A stretch of DNA of 64,000 bases from Clostridia bacterium (GTDB taxonomy: Bacteria > Bacillota > Clostridia > Oscillospirales > Acutalibacteraceae), in NCBI GenBank assembly GCA_900767025.1, contig CAAFXS010000011.1, positions 9,957 to 73,956 of the forward strand, written 5' to 3'. Below the pieces are notes generated by a model. That model searched no databases, was not told the origin of the DNA, and saw only the letters and a list, made by a program, of their open reading frames with translations. The stretch's first letter is position 1. Every line of letters begins with the position of its first letter. The translations under genes and the position numbers were made by a program. Of this stretch, positions 7,533 to 16,903 are shown one piece after another.

Positions 7533-8468
7533 ATGAAAACAAAAGAATATTCCTTTAAAAGCAGTTCAAATCTCTGCCATATTAAAGCGTGGCAGTGGGC
7601 TCCCGATAATGAAGAGGATGTAAAAGCCGTTCTTCAGATTCATCACGGAATGGCAGAGCACTGCGGACGGTACAAGGCTTGCATTAAGGCTTTTACCGAT
7701 ATGGGCTATGCCGTTTTTATGAATGATATGATTAACCACGGCAAGTCAAATCATAACAAGGAGCTTTTGGGCTATTTCGGTGACAAGGACGGCTATAAGG
7801 ATATTATAGCCGACGCTAAGGCGGTTATGGATATTGCCAAAAAGGAATATCCCGATAAGCCCTATATCATCAGCGGTCATTCAATGGGCAGCCTTATTAT
7901 GCGTTGCTTTATTAATGAGTACGGCTGCTGCTTTGACGGTGCCGTGTTTATCGGTACCTCCGGCTCAAATCCGCTGGCTAATGTGAGCATTGCCCTTACG
8001 AGTGTTATTGCAAAGCTAAAGGGCAGTACATACAAGTCCGATTTTCTTAAAAAAGTAGGCTTCGGTGCATATGACAAGCCCTTTGAGCACAGAACCGACT
8101 ACGACTGGGGCACAAGGGATTCCTCAAGCGTTGACGATTATCAGGCTGATGAATACTGCGGCTATACATTCTCAACCGCAGGCTACAAGGATTTGGCAAA
8201 GCTTGTTATTGATTGTAATACCGACGAATGGGCAAACAGAATTAATAAGGATATGCCTGTTCTGCTTATCAGCGGTTCAATGGACCCTGTGGGCAACTAC
8301 GAAAAGGGTGTAAAAGAGGTCTACGAGCGCCTTAAGAAAACAGGTCACACTAATGTTGATATTAAGCTTTATCCCGAGGCAAGGCACGAAATTCTCAATG
8401 AACTCAATAAGGAAGAGGTTTATGATTATATAAACAATTTTATTGAGAAAAATGTACTGAAGAAATAA
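7533..8468 (+). CDS. Alpha/beta hydrolase, lysophospholipase/monoglyceride-lipase type
   Basis: This 311-residue protein has the serine hydrolase fold of the PldB/monoacylglycerol lipase group (COG2267). The oxyanion HHGMAEH motif is near residues 37-43 and the nucleophile elbow GHSMGS places the serine at residue 117. An Asp follows in ISGSMDPVG and a His in EARHEIL near the C-terminus, completing the triad. No signal peptide is visible, so it is probably cytoplasmic. The natural ester substrate is unknown. It lies 28 bases after mscL and may be co-transcribed with it. Confidence 0.85.
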   Translation: MKTKEYSFKSSSNLCHIKAWQWAPDNEEDVKAVLQIHHGMAEHCGRYKACIKAFTDMGYAVFMNDMINHGKSNHNKELLGYFGDKDGYKDIIADAKAVMDIAKKEYPDKPYIISGHSMGSLIMRCFINEYGCCFDGAVFIGTSGSNPLANVSIALTSVIAKLKGSTYKSDFLKKVGFGAYDKPFEHRTDYDWGTRDSSSVDDYQADEYCGYTFSTAGYKDLAKLVIDCNTDEWANRINKDMPVLLISGSMDPVGNYEKGVKEVYERLKKTGHTNVDIKLYPEARHEILNELNKEEVYDYINNFIEKNVLKK

Positions 8469-8499
8469 TTTGCAAACAATTTGAAAGAGATTATAGTTG

Positions 8500-10050
8500 A
8501 TGATTAAAAAGATTAAAAATCTTGTAACAAACAAAAATGTGCTTTGCATATTTGCTTTTCTAAGCGCTTTTGCCGGAGTAGTTCATTACGCACTTCGCAC
8601 AAGCTATGTTTTTGTGGATACGGCAGTATTTAACGGCTTTTCCCTGACTTTCTTAAGCCTTATTGTGCTGAACAGTGTTCTTTTGATGGCGCTTTATGTT
8701 ATTAAATCAAATTCCGTCAGGTCAAACGGAAAAGAGCTTGCCGATAGCAAAGCCTTTTCGGTTTTGGCTTTTATTGGATTTGCTCTGACAGTGTTTTTTG
8801 TGATTTTTGATACTGTTAATCTTGCATTCTCGGGGATAGAGACTACTACACCTGCATTGCATTTGTTAAAGCAGTCTTTACCGCTTGTTGCTTCATTTTT
8901 CGGCATTGCGTTTTTTGCATTGGTTTTCCCTCGTATCAAAAAGGGTGCAGTTAAAAAAATTATTTCATCATTAACTGCCGTAGGCATTGTTTTAAGCGGT
9001 TTTCTGTATATCTTTCCCGTGTGCAACTACAAAATAACCTCCGACCCTATGGTTATCGACTGCGGAGACAGCTATTCCGTTGTTTTTGCAACTAATGCCA
9101 AGGGAACAGGCTTTGTTGAATATGAATATAACGGCGAAAAATATCTCAAATATGACGAGTCGGGCGGAAGAATTAAGGCAGACAGTAAAATTCATACTGT
9201 AAATGTGCCTAAAAATGAGCTTGAGTCAAACAGCTACCGTGTTGGTTCAAAGCGTGTTATAGCCGATTTAAGCTACGGCGGACGAAGCGGAAAAGAGATT
9301 TATTCCGATTATTATGATTTTTCCGTTCCCTCCGGTGATGAACAGTCATACCTCACTGTGTCCGACTGGCATTTAAGGCTTGACAAAGCCTATGAGGCTG
9401 CTGAATATGCAGGCGATTATGACGGTGTGATTTTGCTTGGTGATGCCGCACCGGGATTTATGTTTGAGGATGAGGTTAAGGAAAATATTGTTGAGTTCGG
9501 AGGCAGGCTTTCCGGCGGTGTGATGCCGGTAATATATGCCAGGGGAAATCACGAAACCCGCGGTGCCGTCGCGGCAGATATCCCCGAGTATCTCGGTATG
9601 GACAGCTTTTACTATTCAACCTCCTACGGCGATTATAATTTTATCATTCTCGACAGCGGTGAGGACAAGGACGACAGTCATCCCGAATACGGCGGAATGA
9701 ATAATTATAATCAGTACCGCAAGGATATGATTGACTGGCTTGACACTCTGCAAAGGACGGACGACAAAAAAACCTTTGCAATAGTTCATTCCTCCGAAAT
9801 ATGCATTGAGGATGATTTAAACAACCGTGCCTATGATAATCTTGAAAGGCTTGGAGTTAAGCAAATACTCAGCGGTCATATGCATGAGCTTGATTATTTT
9901 GAGAATGGCTCAATTCGTGGTTACATAGACGGCGGAATTATTGACGGCGGATATGTGGCAAGCAAGCTGACATTGAAAAATGAAGAATATGTCCTTGAGG
10001 CTTGGAATGAAAAGGGCGAGCAGCTCTTTTCAAAGAGCTTGAGTTACTAA
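8500..10050 (+). CDS. Membrane-anchored metallophosphoesterase
   Basis: The 516-residue product has about five N-terminal transmembrane segments (residues 1-180) and then a beta-rich stretch. A calcineurin-like phosphoesterase domain fills the C-terminal half. The metal-binding motifs are present: SDWH, LGDAAP (in place of the usual GDxxD), RGNHETRG, VHSSE and SGHMHE. The catalytic domain probably faces outside, with the beta-rich part as a purple-acid-phosphatase-like fibronectin domain. I chose ATG 8500 over the TTG directly before it. The substrate is unknown. A second phosphoesterase gene follows one gene later. Confidence 0.8.
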   Translation: MIKKIKNLVTNKNVLCIFAFLSAFAGVVHYALRTSYVFVDTAVFNGFSLTFLSLIVLNSVLLMALYVIKSNSVRSNGKELADSKAFSVLAFIGFALTVFFVIFDTVNLAFSGIETTTPALHLLKQSLPLVASFFGIAFFALVFPRIKKGAVKKIISSLTAVGIVLSGFLYIFPVCNYKITSDPMVIDCGDSYSVVFATNAKGTGFVEYEYNGEKYLKYDESGGRIKADSKIHTVNVPKNELESNSYRVGSKRVIADLSYGGRSGKEIYSDYYDFSVPSGDEQSYLTVSDWHLRLDKAYEAAEYAGDYDGVILLGDAAPGFMFEDEVKENIVEFGGRLSGGVMPVIYARGNHETRGAVAADIPEYLGMDSFYYSTSYGDYNFIILDSGEDKDDSHPEYGGMNNYNQYRKDMIDWLDTLQRTDDKKTFAIVHSSEICIEDDLNNRAYDNLERLGVKQILSGHMHELDYFENGSIRGYIDGGIIDGGYVASKLTLKNEEYVLEAWNEKGEQLFSKSLSY

Positions 10051-10052
10051 AG

Positions 10053-10097
10053 AAAAAGCTTTCGTTTGTGATATTGCACAAGCGAAGGCTTTTTTAT
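10053..10097 (+). terminator. Intrinsic terminator after the membrane phosphoesterase
   Basis: A stem of roughly 14 bp starts with AAAAAGC and ends with GCTTTTTT, with a small ATATTG loop and a T-rich tail. Confidence 0.88.
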
Positions 10098-10178
10098 TTG
10101 TATACTTTTTTTATAGAAAGAATAATCCGTTTGTGCTAAAATATAATTGGAATGTAGTATGAATAAGGAGGACTTTAT

Positions 10179-13100
10179 ATGGTAAAGAAAGAGAAAAGTC
10201 TCGGTGCTCTTAAAGCACTTATGTTTTTTGCCGTATGTGCTTTGTTTTTGCTTATATTACCTATAAGCGCCCAGGCGGCTGTTCACTTTGAGGAGGAGCC
10301 GTATACAAGCGGCGACAAATATTATGTCGATACCGTCAAGGGCGAATACTGGGTTGTTGACGGCAATAAGTGGCATCAGTGTGAGGTTTTTGACTCAAGC
10401 GAAGACTTGATCGCGGTTACCTCAAAAATAAGAAGCGCAATGATTAACCGTGACAGCGGTATCTCATTTTATTTGGTAAGCGACAGTAAAAGCCTTGCAA
10501 GTACCGACTCGGTTTTTGACAAGGTAAATGAGTCTGTTTATGACCCTACGGATAATTCTGCGTCGGGTGATTATCTGAAAATGATGAGCAGGTATTATGA
10601 CAACGGCTCAGGAAAGCTTTCTGTTTCCAACGACAAAGGCTATGTCTTTTTCTACATAACCGTGTCAATTGACAGTGACACCACCGCTTATCAGGAGCAG
10701 CAGATAAGGGATTTTGTGGATGAGTGGAACAATGAGTATATTGACTCAAACCCTGTAATTTCATCTGCCTCAAAGGATGAAAGGGAATACTATACCGTTA
10801 AAACCATCTATAATTTCATCACAAAAAATACCATCTATTTTAATGACCTTTATCTTGACAGGGAGCATACAAAATACCCTGCAGACGGTATTGAATATAA
10901 GCTTGCCCACACGGCGTTCGGTGCTCTTTTCGCAAATACCGAGGGTGCATACAACACTGATTTTGATTACCAAAGCAGTATTGATATGTCCTGCTCTGCC
11001 GACGCCCAGGGGCTTTACAGAATTAACAAAATGAATCAGGGCAGGTCCGTGTGTGACGGCTACGCTTTGCTTTTCAGCTATATGTGCAGGTCAAACGGCA
11101 TTGACTGCCGTGTTGTAACAGGTGATTATGACAAGGTGCTTTCAGGCAAGGACTCCGACGCTCACGCCTGGAATATGGTATATCTTAAGGATTGCTATGA
11201 CACGGATTATGAGTGGTATGCAGTTGACGCCACCTTCGGCTCTCAGCGCAGTCAAAAGATATCCGATGAATTTTCTGTTATCAGCTATGACTTTTTCCTG
11301 AGAGGAAGCAGTGATGAGGCTTTCAGCTACAAAACTCATCAAAAGCCCTTTGAACAGTATAATTCTTTAATCGAAAAGCAGAGTCGGGAAAATTATCGCT
11401 TTAATATCAAGAATATTGATGCAGATAAGCTTGAAATCTTTGTATCAAGGCGCAGAGACGAAGATGCAAGTGAAAAATTTGTTGCCGACGGCAAGTATAA
11501 CCTTGAAAACTACCTTATTATTGATGCAAATGATAACAGCTACAAAATCAATGAGGACGGCGACGGATTAGTTGAATCCGGAGGCTTTACCTACTACGGC
11601 ACAGGCTACTGGTACTGCGTTGAGCTTAACGATTTTGCAAAGGGAATTGAATATAACTGCGATGACAGGTATCTCCTTGATGCAGATACATATGATTTTG
11701 ACGCGGTAACAATTAACGGCAAGGCATTCTCCGTGCCTGTTACAATACTTCCCCTTGATATGTCCGACTGGTCCTCCTATGATATGTCAATGTCAAAAAT
11801 CAATGACAGCTCGTTAGACTCGGCAGGCGAAAATGTTGAGATTGCAGTTCAGTTTGTAGGCAGTACCATTAAGCTTAGCACGGAAATTTACGATTCCTCC
11901 AAGAAAAAGCTTGTGGAGGGAACCGATTACACCATTGCTTCCTATATCAATAACGCAGGAAAGCTCACTGCATCTTCACTTAAAGCACCGGGTGAGTATA
12001 CAATTATAATCAGCTGTAAGGGTAATTACTGCGGAACAATGGAAATTCCCTTTACAATTGAAAAGGCAGACCTTTCTGCCTACAACCATAAATTCCCTGT
12101 TAAAGCCACCTACGGCAACAGCATAGAAAATTATCTGCAAAAGCTAACCCTGGGCAGTAACGGCGATACAACGGAGCTTGTTAAGGATGTGGATTATATA
12201 ATTCTCTCTGTTGACGGAGCAATGAATTATCTTGACAAGGGCACCGTAACCGTTGCTGCAACGGATACAAGCAAGTATCTCAAGGCAGGCACCAAAGCAG
12301 TTTGGGATTATACCGTAGCTCAGCAGTATGACCTTACAAATATTTTTAATCACTACAATATATCCGGCAGTTATCCTGTTAAGAGCGGTTCTGCAGCAGA
12401 GCCCAAGGATTTCAAGCTTGGCTATAAATCAGGTGGAAACACAGTTTATCTTGAGCTTGATAAGGATTATAAAATTACCGGATATAAGAACAATACCGCT
12501 CCCGGCACCGGCACGGTATATGTTGAATTTATAGGCAACTATAAGGGCAGTGCGGAAATGTATTTTACAATAGTTAAGGACAATACGCCTGTTCCCAAGG
12601 ATTTTACCGTTTCACGAACCGCATTTACCTATAACGGCAAGGTCCAGAGGCCGTCTGTTACCGTTAAGGACAGCAACGGCAGACAAATGGTATACAAAAC
12701 CGATTTCAAGGTTGAATATTCAAACTGGAACTCCTGCGACGCAGGTAAATATCAGATGGTAGTTAAATTCCTGGGGGATTACAGCGATACCAAGGATTAT
12801 GTTGTTGATTATGTAATTAATCCGAAAACAACTCTTCCCACCATTAAGATTAACAGAAATACCTTTACTGTTAACGGAAATGTTCAAAGACCAAGCGTAA
12901 CCGTTTATGACGGCAGCAAGCAGCTTACCTACAAAAAGGATTTCACCATCAGCTATTCCAACTGGAACTCAAAGGATGTGGGAGCGTATACAGTTACGGT
13001 AAATATGATAGGTAACTATAAATCGTCAAAATCCTATACATATTACCTTAACCCCAAACCCACAACCCTTTCAGGTGTAACGGCAAGAAGCAAGGGCTTT

Positions 13101-13343
13101 ACGGTAAAATGGAATAAGCAGGCAAGTCAAACCACAGGATATCAAATTCAGTATTCGACAAAGAGTAATTTTTCAAATGCCGCAACAGTTTACGGCGGTA
13201 ATTCAAATGCCACAAGCAAAACAATTACCGGCAGAGCAGGAAAAACAAGATACTATGTAAGAATAAGAACCTATAAAAACATAGGCGGTAAGTATTTTTA
13301 CAGCGCTTGGAGCTCGGCAAAATCCGTTGTTACTCTTAAATAA
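10179..13343 (+). CDS. Secreted transglutaminase-like surface protein with repeats
   Basis: This 1054-residue protein starts with a signal peptide (hydrophobic core about 14-28, ending AQAA). The transglutaminase-like catalytic core has Cys292 (SVCDGYALLF), His329 (DAHAWNMV) and Asp350 (VDATF), all in place. Beta-rich modules follow. Two clear tandem copies of about 80 residues, near 805-890 and 890-960, share TFxxNGxVQRPSVTV and YSNWNS. More degenerate copies precede them. The C-terminal 95 residues form a fibronectin type III-like domain. Such proteins may act as cysteine proteases or cross-linkers of the envelope or of diet or host protein. No sortase signal is visible. AAGGAGG precedes the start. 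Confidence 0.82.
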   Translation: MVKKEKSLGALKALMFFAVCALFLLILPISAQAAVHFEEEPYTSGDKYYVDTVKGEYWVVDGNKWHQCEVFDSSEDLIAVTSKIRSAMINRDSGISFYLVSDSKSLASTDSVFDKVNESVYDPTDNSASGDYLKMMSRYYDNGSGKLSVSNDKGYVFFYITVSIDSDTTAYQEQQIRDFVDEWNNEYIDSNPVISSASKDEREYYTVKTIYNFITKNTIYFNDLYLDREHTKYPADGIEYKLAHTAFGALFANTEGAYNTDFDYQSSIDMSCSADAQGLYRINKMNQGRSVCDGYALLFSYMCRSNGIDCRVVTGDYDKVLSGKDSDAHAWNMVYLKDCYDTDYEWYAVDATFGSQRSQKISDEFSVISYDFFLRGSSDEAFSYKTHQKPFEQYNSLIEKQSRENYRFNIKNIDADKLEIFVSRRRDEDASEKFVADGKYNLENYLIIDANDNSYKINEDGDGLVESGGFTYYGTGYWYCVELNDFAKGIEYNCDDRYLLDADTYDFDAVTINGKAFSVPVTILPLDMSDWSSYDMSMSKINDSSLDSAGENVEIAVQFVGSTIKLSTEIYDSSKKKLVEGTDYTIASYINNAGKLTASSLKAPGEYTIIISCKGNYCGTMEIPFTIEKADLSAYNHKFPVKATYGNSIENYLQKLTLGSNGDTTELVKDVDYIILSVDGAMNYLDKGTVTVAATDTSKYLKAGTKAVWDYTVAQQYDLTNIFNHYNISGSYPVKSGSAAEPKDFKLGYKSGGNTVYLELDKDYKITGYKNNTAPGTGTVYVEFIGNYKGSAEMYFTIVKDNTPVPKDFTVSRTAFTYNGKVQRPSVTVKDSNGRQMVYKTDFKVEYSNWNSCDAGKYQMVVKFLGDYSDTKDYVVDYVINPKTTLPTIKINRNTFTVNGNVQRPSVTVYDGSKQLTYKKDFTISYSNWNSKDVGAYTVTVNMIGNYKSSKSYTYYLNPKPTTLSGVTARSKGFTVKWNKQASQTTGYQIQYSTKSNFSNAATVYGGNSNATSKTITGRAGKTRYYVRIRTYKNIGGKYFYSAWSSAKSVVTLK

Positions 13344-13371
13344 CAGGCTATAATCAGGAGATTTTATAATA

Positions 13372-14625
13372 ATGAAAAAATATTTAAGTACATTTTTGGC
13401 ATTGTTAATGGTTTTAAGCACAATGCTTGCCATGCCGGCTTTCGGCGCCGAAGCAGAAAATTCTACCGAGCTTCAGTTCAATAAGGACGGAAAGTTCAAA
13501 ATTCTTATTCTGTCGGACTGCCAGGATACTGACGAGCCACAGAAAGAGACAATTGATATGATTAATTCCGCTCTTGACAAAACACAGCCGGATTTGGTTG
13601 TTTTTCTCGGTGACAATATTGCAGGCTGGTGGCAGGGCGTAGATAAGGAAAAAACCGTTAAGGCAATACACAATATCATTGACCCTGTTGACGAAAGGGG
13701 AATTCCTTTTGCAATAGTATACGGCAATCACGACCACGAGGGACTCTGCGATGAGAATAACCAAATGACCGAGGAGGACGCCAAGGAGCTTATGATGCAG
13801 GTTTATCAGGAATATGATACCTGCTTGGCAGTTGAGGGTGAGGAGCTGACCGGCTACGGCAACTATAACCTGCTTATCAAAAACAGCACAGGCGACAAGA
13901 ATGTGTTTAACCTTTGGTTTATAGACTCAAATCCATATGCAGAGGAGGGCGGTTACGGATATGTTCAGCCTGACCAAACCGAGTATTATATTAGAAAATC
14001 CAATGAGCTTAAGGCTGAAAACGGCGGAAAGCCAATGCCGTCACTGCTTTTTCAGCACATAATTGTGCCCGAAATCTATGATTTGCTTGAGGCTCACGAC
14101 AGCAAGGTTGACGATGCGGTTAAGGGTAATTCGGTTTATGGCGACAAATATTATACCGCAGGTGACAAAATTCTTCAGGGCGAGCTTTTGGAGGGACCCT
14201 GTCCTGCGGACACAAGGCACAGTCAGTTTGAAAGCTGGAAGCAGCAGGGCGATATTATAGGCGCATTTTTCGGCCATGACCACAACAATACCTTTTCCTA
14301 TGAGCTTGACGGCATCCGACTTACTGCCGTTCCCGAAACAGGCTATTACAGCTATGGCTTTAATCACGGAGTAAGAACAGTAACTCTTGACGAAAATGAT
14401 TTAACCGCCTTTGAGAGCGATATAATTCTTTCCGACGAGCTTTTGAATTACGATGTTACACCCACAATTAAAGCAAATCACGGCTATTACGAGTATTCCA
14501 TGGTGCTCAAATATGTAACAATCGGTCTTGCAGTAGGTGCTGTAATTCTTGTGATAGTAGCAGTCATTGCAATTAGGGTCATTAAAAAGAACAAGGCAAA
14601 GATTAAAGAACTGGAAAATGAGTAA
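13372..14625 (+). CDS. Extracellular metallophosphoesterase with C-terminal membrane anchor
   Basis: This 417-residue protein has a signal peptide (about 1-25), a calcineurin-like phosphoesterase domain and a C-terminal transmembrane helix (about 380-400) followed by a Lys-rich tail. Metal-ligand motifs are LSDCQD, LGDNIAGWW, YGNHDHE, FQH and GHDHNN. The second position of the first motif is Cys rather than His or Thr. The enzyme should be displayed on the outer face of the membrane. The gene lies 29 bases after the transglutaminase-like gene, so the two are probably one transcript. The substrate is not known. Confidence 0.85.
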   Translation: MKKYLSTFLALLMVLSTMLAMPAFGAEAENSTELQFNKDGKFKILILSDCQDTDEPQKETIDMINSALDKTQPDLVVFLGDNIAGWWQGVDKEKTVKAIHNIIDPVDERGIPFAIVYGNHDHEGLCDENNQMTEEDAKELMMQVYQEYDTCLAVEGEELTGYGNYNLLIKNSTGDKNVFNLWFIDSNPYAEEGGYGYVQPDQTEYYIRKSNELKAENGGKPMPSLLFQHIIVPEIYDLLEAHDSKVDDAVKGNSVYGDKYYTAGDKILQGELLEGPCPADTRHSQFESWKQQGDIIGAFFGHDHNNTFSYELDGIRLTAVPETGYYSYGFNHGVRTVTLDENDLTAFESDIILSDELLNYDVTPTIKANHGYYEYSMVLKYVTIGLAVGAVILVIVAVIAIRVIKKNKAKIKELENE

Positions 14626-14632
14626 CAAAAGC

Positions 14633-14663
14633 ACCGCCTGTTTTATTGCAGGCGGTATTTTTT
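14633..14663 (+). terminator. Intrinsic terminator after the surface-protein block
   Basis: ACCGCCTG (14633-14640) pairs with CAGGCGGT (14649-14656), followed by ATTTTTT. Confidence 0.9.
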
Positions 14664-14737
14664 CGGTGATTTTGCAATATATTTTATTGAAATGCATTTA
14701 AAATATAAAAATAATTGTTAAAATTATTAACAAAGCA

Positions 14738-14766
14738 TTGACGAATGTTTAAAATTATTATACAAT
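14738..14766 (+). promoter_or_regulatory. Promoter of the EF-G-like gene
   Basis: TTGACG at 14738-14743 and TACAAT at 14761-14766 are 17 bases apart in an AT-rich stretch, about 35 bases before the start codon. Confidence 0.75.
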
Positions 14767-14800
14767 ATGCACAAAGAACACTTTAAAGAAGGTAATTTTT

Positions 14801-16849
14801 ATGAGTAATTATGCGGAAAATGTAAGAAATATAACCATTGTCGGCCATGCGTCAAAGGGTAAAACCACCCTTTGCGAAGCACTTTTAAATATTGCAGGTG
14901 CAACCGAAAGACAGGGCAAGGTTGCCGACGGCAACACTGTTTGCGATTTTGACGCCGAGGAGAAAAAGCGTAAGGTCAGCATTAACAGTGCCGTTGCATC
15001 AATTCAGTACAAGGGTAAAAATATCAACTTTATTGATACTCCGGGCCTGTTTGATTTTGCAATGGGCGGTGCCGAGGGCATCCGTGCCGCAGATACGGCA
15101 ATTGTTGTTGTGTCCGCCCGTTCAGGTCTTGCCGTAGGTGCAGAAAAAGCATTCAAAAATGCAGGCTCAAGGGGTCTTTCAAGGATTTTTGTTGCAACAA
15201 AGATGGACGATACAAGGGCTGATTTTTACAAGAGCTTTAATGGTATTGTTGCCAAGTTCGGCACACAGGTTTGCCCGATAGTTGTTCCTGTTCTTTCAGC
15301 AGGTCAGGTTCGTTCATATTACAATATGATTGAGGATAAGGCTTATGTTTACGAAAACGGCGGCAAGCGCGAGGTAACTCCCGAGCCTGCCGATGTTCCC
15401 AGATTTGAGGCTGTTAAGGCAGTGTTTGCCGAGGCAGTTGCCTCCACCGACGAAGAGCTTATGGAAAAATACTTCGAGGGCGAGGAGCTTACCACCCAGG
15501 AAAAAATCAAGGGCGTAAAGCTTGGTATGGCAGACGGCTCGATTATTCCCGTATTTGCCCTTTCGGGTCTTGAGGGAACAGCCTGTGATATGCTCCTTGA
15601 TTTTATCGCAGATGTGTGCCCTGCACCCAAGAGTGAGTATGCCATTGACGGTAAGGGCGAGCCTGTGGAGCTTACTCCTGACGAAAAAGGTCCTCTTGCG
15701 GCTATCTGCTTTAAAACCGTTTCCGACGCATTTGTTGGTAAGCTGAATTTCTTTAAGGTTGTCAGCGGTAAGATTACACCGTCAACCGTTCCTTACAATG
15801 CAAGTACAGGCAAAGAGGAAAAAATGGGCAAGATTGTTAAGGTGTTCGGTGCAAAGCAGACTGACGCGTCAGAGCTTAAAGCAGGGGACATCGGTGCAAT
15901 CACAAAGCTTTCCGGCTTCTATACAGGTGACACTATGTGCACCGCAGACAATATTGTTAAGCTTGACGGCGTTGCAGTTCCCACTCCTACATATAAAATG
16001 GCTATTAAAGCGGTTGCCAAGGGCGAGGAGGAAAAAATTGCCGCAGGTCTTGCAAGGCTTTGCGAGGAAGACCCGTCAATTAAGTTCTATCAAAACAGCG
16101 AGACCCGTCAGCAGATTATTGCAGGCCTTGGTGAGCAGCAGCTTGAGGTTGCAACCTCAAGGCTGAAGGATAAATTCGGCGTAAGCTCCGTTCTTGAAAC
16201 ACCAAAGGTAGCTTACAGGGAAACCATTACCAAAAAAGTCTCCGCACAGGGCAGACATAAAAAACAGAGCGGCGGTCACGGTCAGTTCGGTGATGTATTC
16301 ATTGAGTTTGAGCCTTATGATACCGAAAAGCTTGTTTTTGCCGAAAGAGTAGTAGGCGGTTCCGTTCCTAAAAACTTCTTCCCGGCAGTTGAAAAGGGTC
16401 TTAATGAGTGTATGGAATCAGGCGTTCTTGCAGGCTATCCTATGGTTGGTATTAAGGCAACCCTTTATGACGGCTCTTATCACCCTGTTGACTCAAGTGA
16501 AATGAGCTTTAAAATGGCTGCAAGCCTTGCTTTCAAGGAGGGCGTTACCAATGCAATGCCTGTTCTCCTTGAGCCTATCGTTACCCTTAAGGCAACAGTG
16601 AATGACGATGCAATGGGTGATGTTATCGGCGATATTAACAGAAGACGAGGCAGAGTTCTCGGTATGTCACCGGCAGGGGACGGATATCAGGAAATTATAG
16701 CCGAGGTTCCCGACGGCGAAATGACCACCTTCTCCACCTCAATGCGCCAGATAACTCAAGGCAGAGGCTCTTTTGTTACAGAGTTTGCAAGGTATGACAG
16801 AGCACCGGAGCATATTGCTCAAAAGGTCATTGCCGAAAACAGTAAATAA
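14801..16849 (+). CDS. Elongation factor G-like GTPase (EF-G paralogue)
   Basis: This 682-residue protein has the full five-domain EF-G layout but diverges in its GTPase motifs. G1 is GHASKGKTT at about 16-24, G3 is DTPG, and G4 reads TKMD where NKMD is normal. It matches the EF-G-like paralogue group found beside true fusA in many bacteria, some members of which lack normal ribosome-stimulated GTPase activity. It is not next to rpsL/rpsG/tuf, which supports a paralogue rather than fusA. The role is unknown; an alternative or stress-related translation factor is a guess. Confidence 0.85.
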   Translation: MSNYAENVRNITIVGHASKGKTTLCEALLNIAGATERQGKVADGNTVCDFDAEEKKRKVSINSAVASIQYKGKNINFIDTPGLFDFAMGGAEGIRAADTAIVVVSARSGLAVGAEKAFKNAGSRGLSRIFVATKMDDTRADFYKSFNGIVAKFGTQVCPIVVPVLSAGQVRSYYNMIEDKAYVYENGGKREVTPEPADVPRFEAVKAVFAEAVASTDEELMEKYFEGEELTTQEKIKGVKLGMADGSIIPVFALSGLEGTACDMLLDFIADVCPAPKSEYAIDGKGEPVELTPDEKGPLAAICFKTVSDAFVGKLNFFKVVSGKITPSTVPYNASTGKEEKMGKIVKVFGAKQTDASELKAGDIGAITKLSGFYTGDTMCTADNIVKLDGVAVPTPTYKMAIKAVAKGEEEKIAAGLARLCEEDPSIKFYQNSETRQQIIAGLGEQQLEVATSRLKDKFGVSSVLETPKVAYRETITKKVSAQGRHKKQSGGHGQFGDVFIEFEPYDTEKLVFAERVVGGSVPKNFFPAVEKGLNECMESGVLAGYPMVGIKATLYDGSYHPVDSSEMSFKMAASLAFKEGVTNAMPVLLEPIVTLKATVNDDAMGDVIGDINRRRGRVLGMSPAGDGYQEIIAEVPDGEMTTFSTSMRQITQGRGSFVTEFARYDRAPEHIAQKVIAENSK

Positions 16850-16856
16850 AATTTTA

Positions 16857-16884
16857 AAAGAGCAGGGATTTTCCTTGCTCTTTA
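16857..16884 (+). terminator. Terminator-like hairpin between EF-G-like and symporter genes
   Basis: AAAGAGCAGGG pairs with CCTTGCTCTTT around an ATTTT loop. The T-run is short, so some read-through to the symporter is likely. Confidence 0.6.
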
Positions 16885-16903
16885 CTATATCGGGAGGTGC
16901 GTT

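Noticed and set aside
10021..10050. Small inverted repeat in the 3' end of the membrane phosphoesterase gene
   Set aside because: It lies within coding sequence, has no T-run, and a stronger terminator follows at once.
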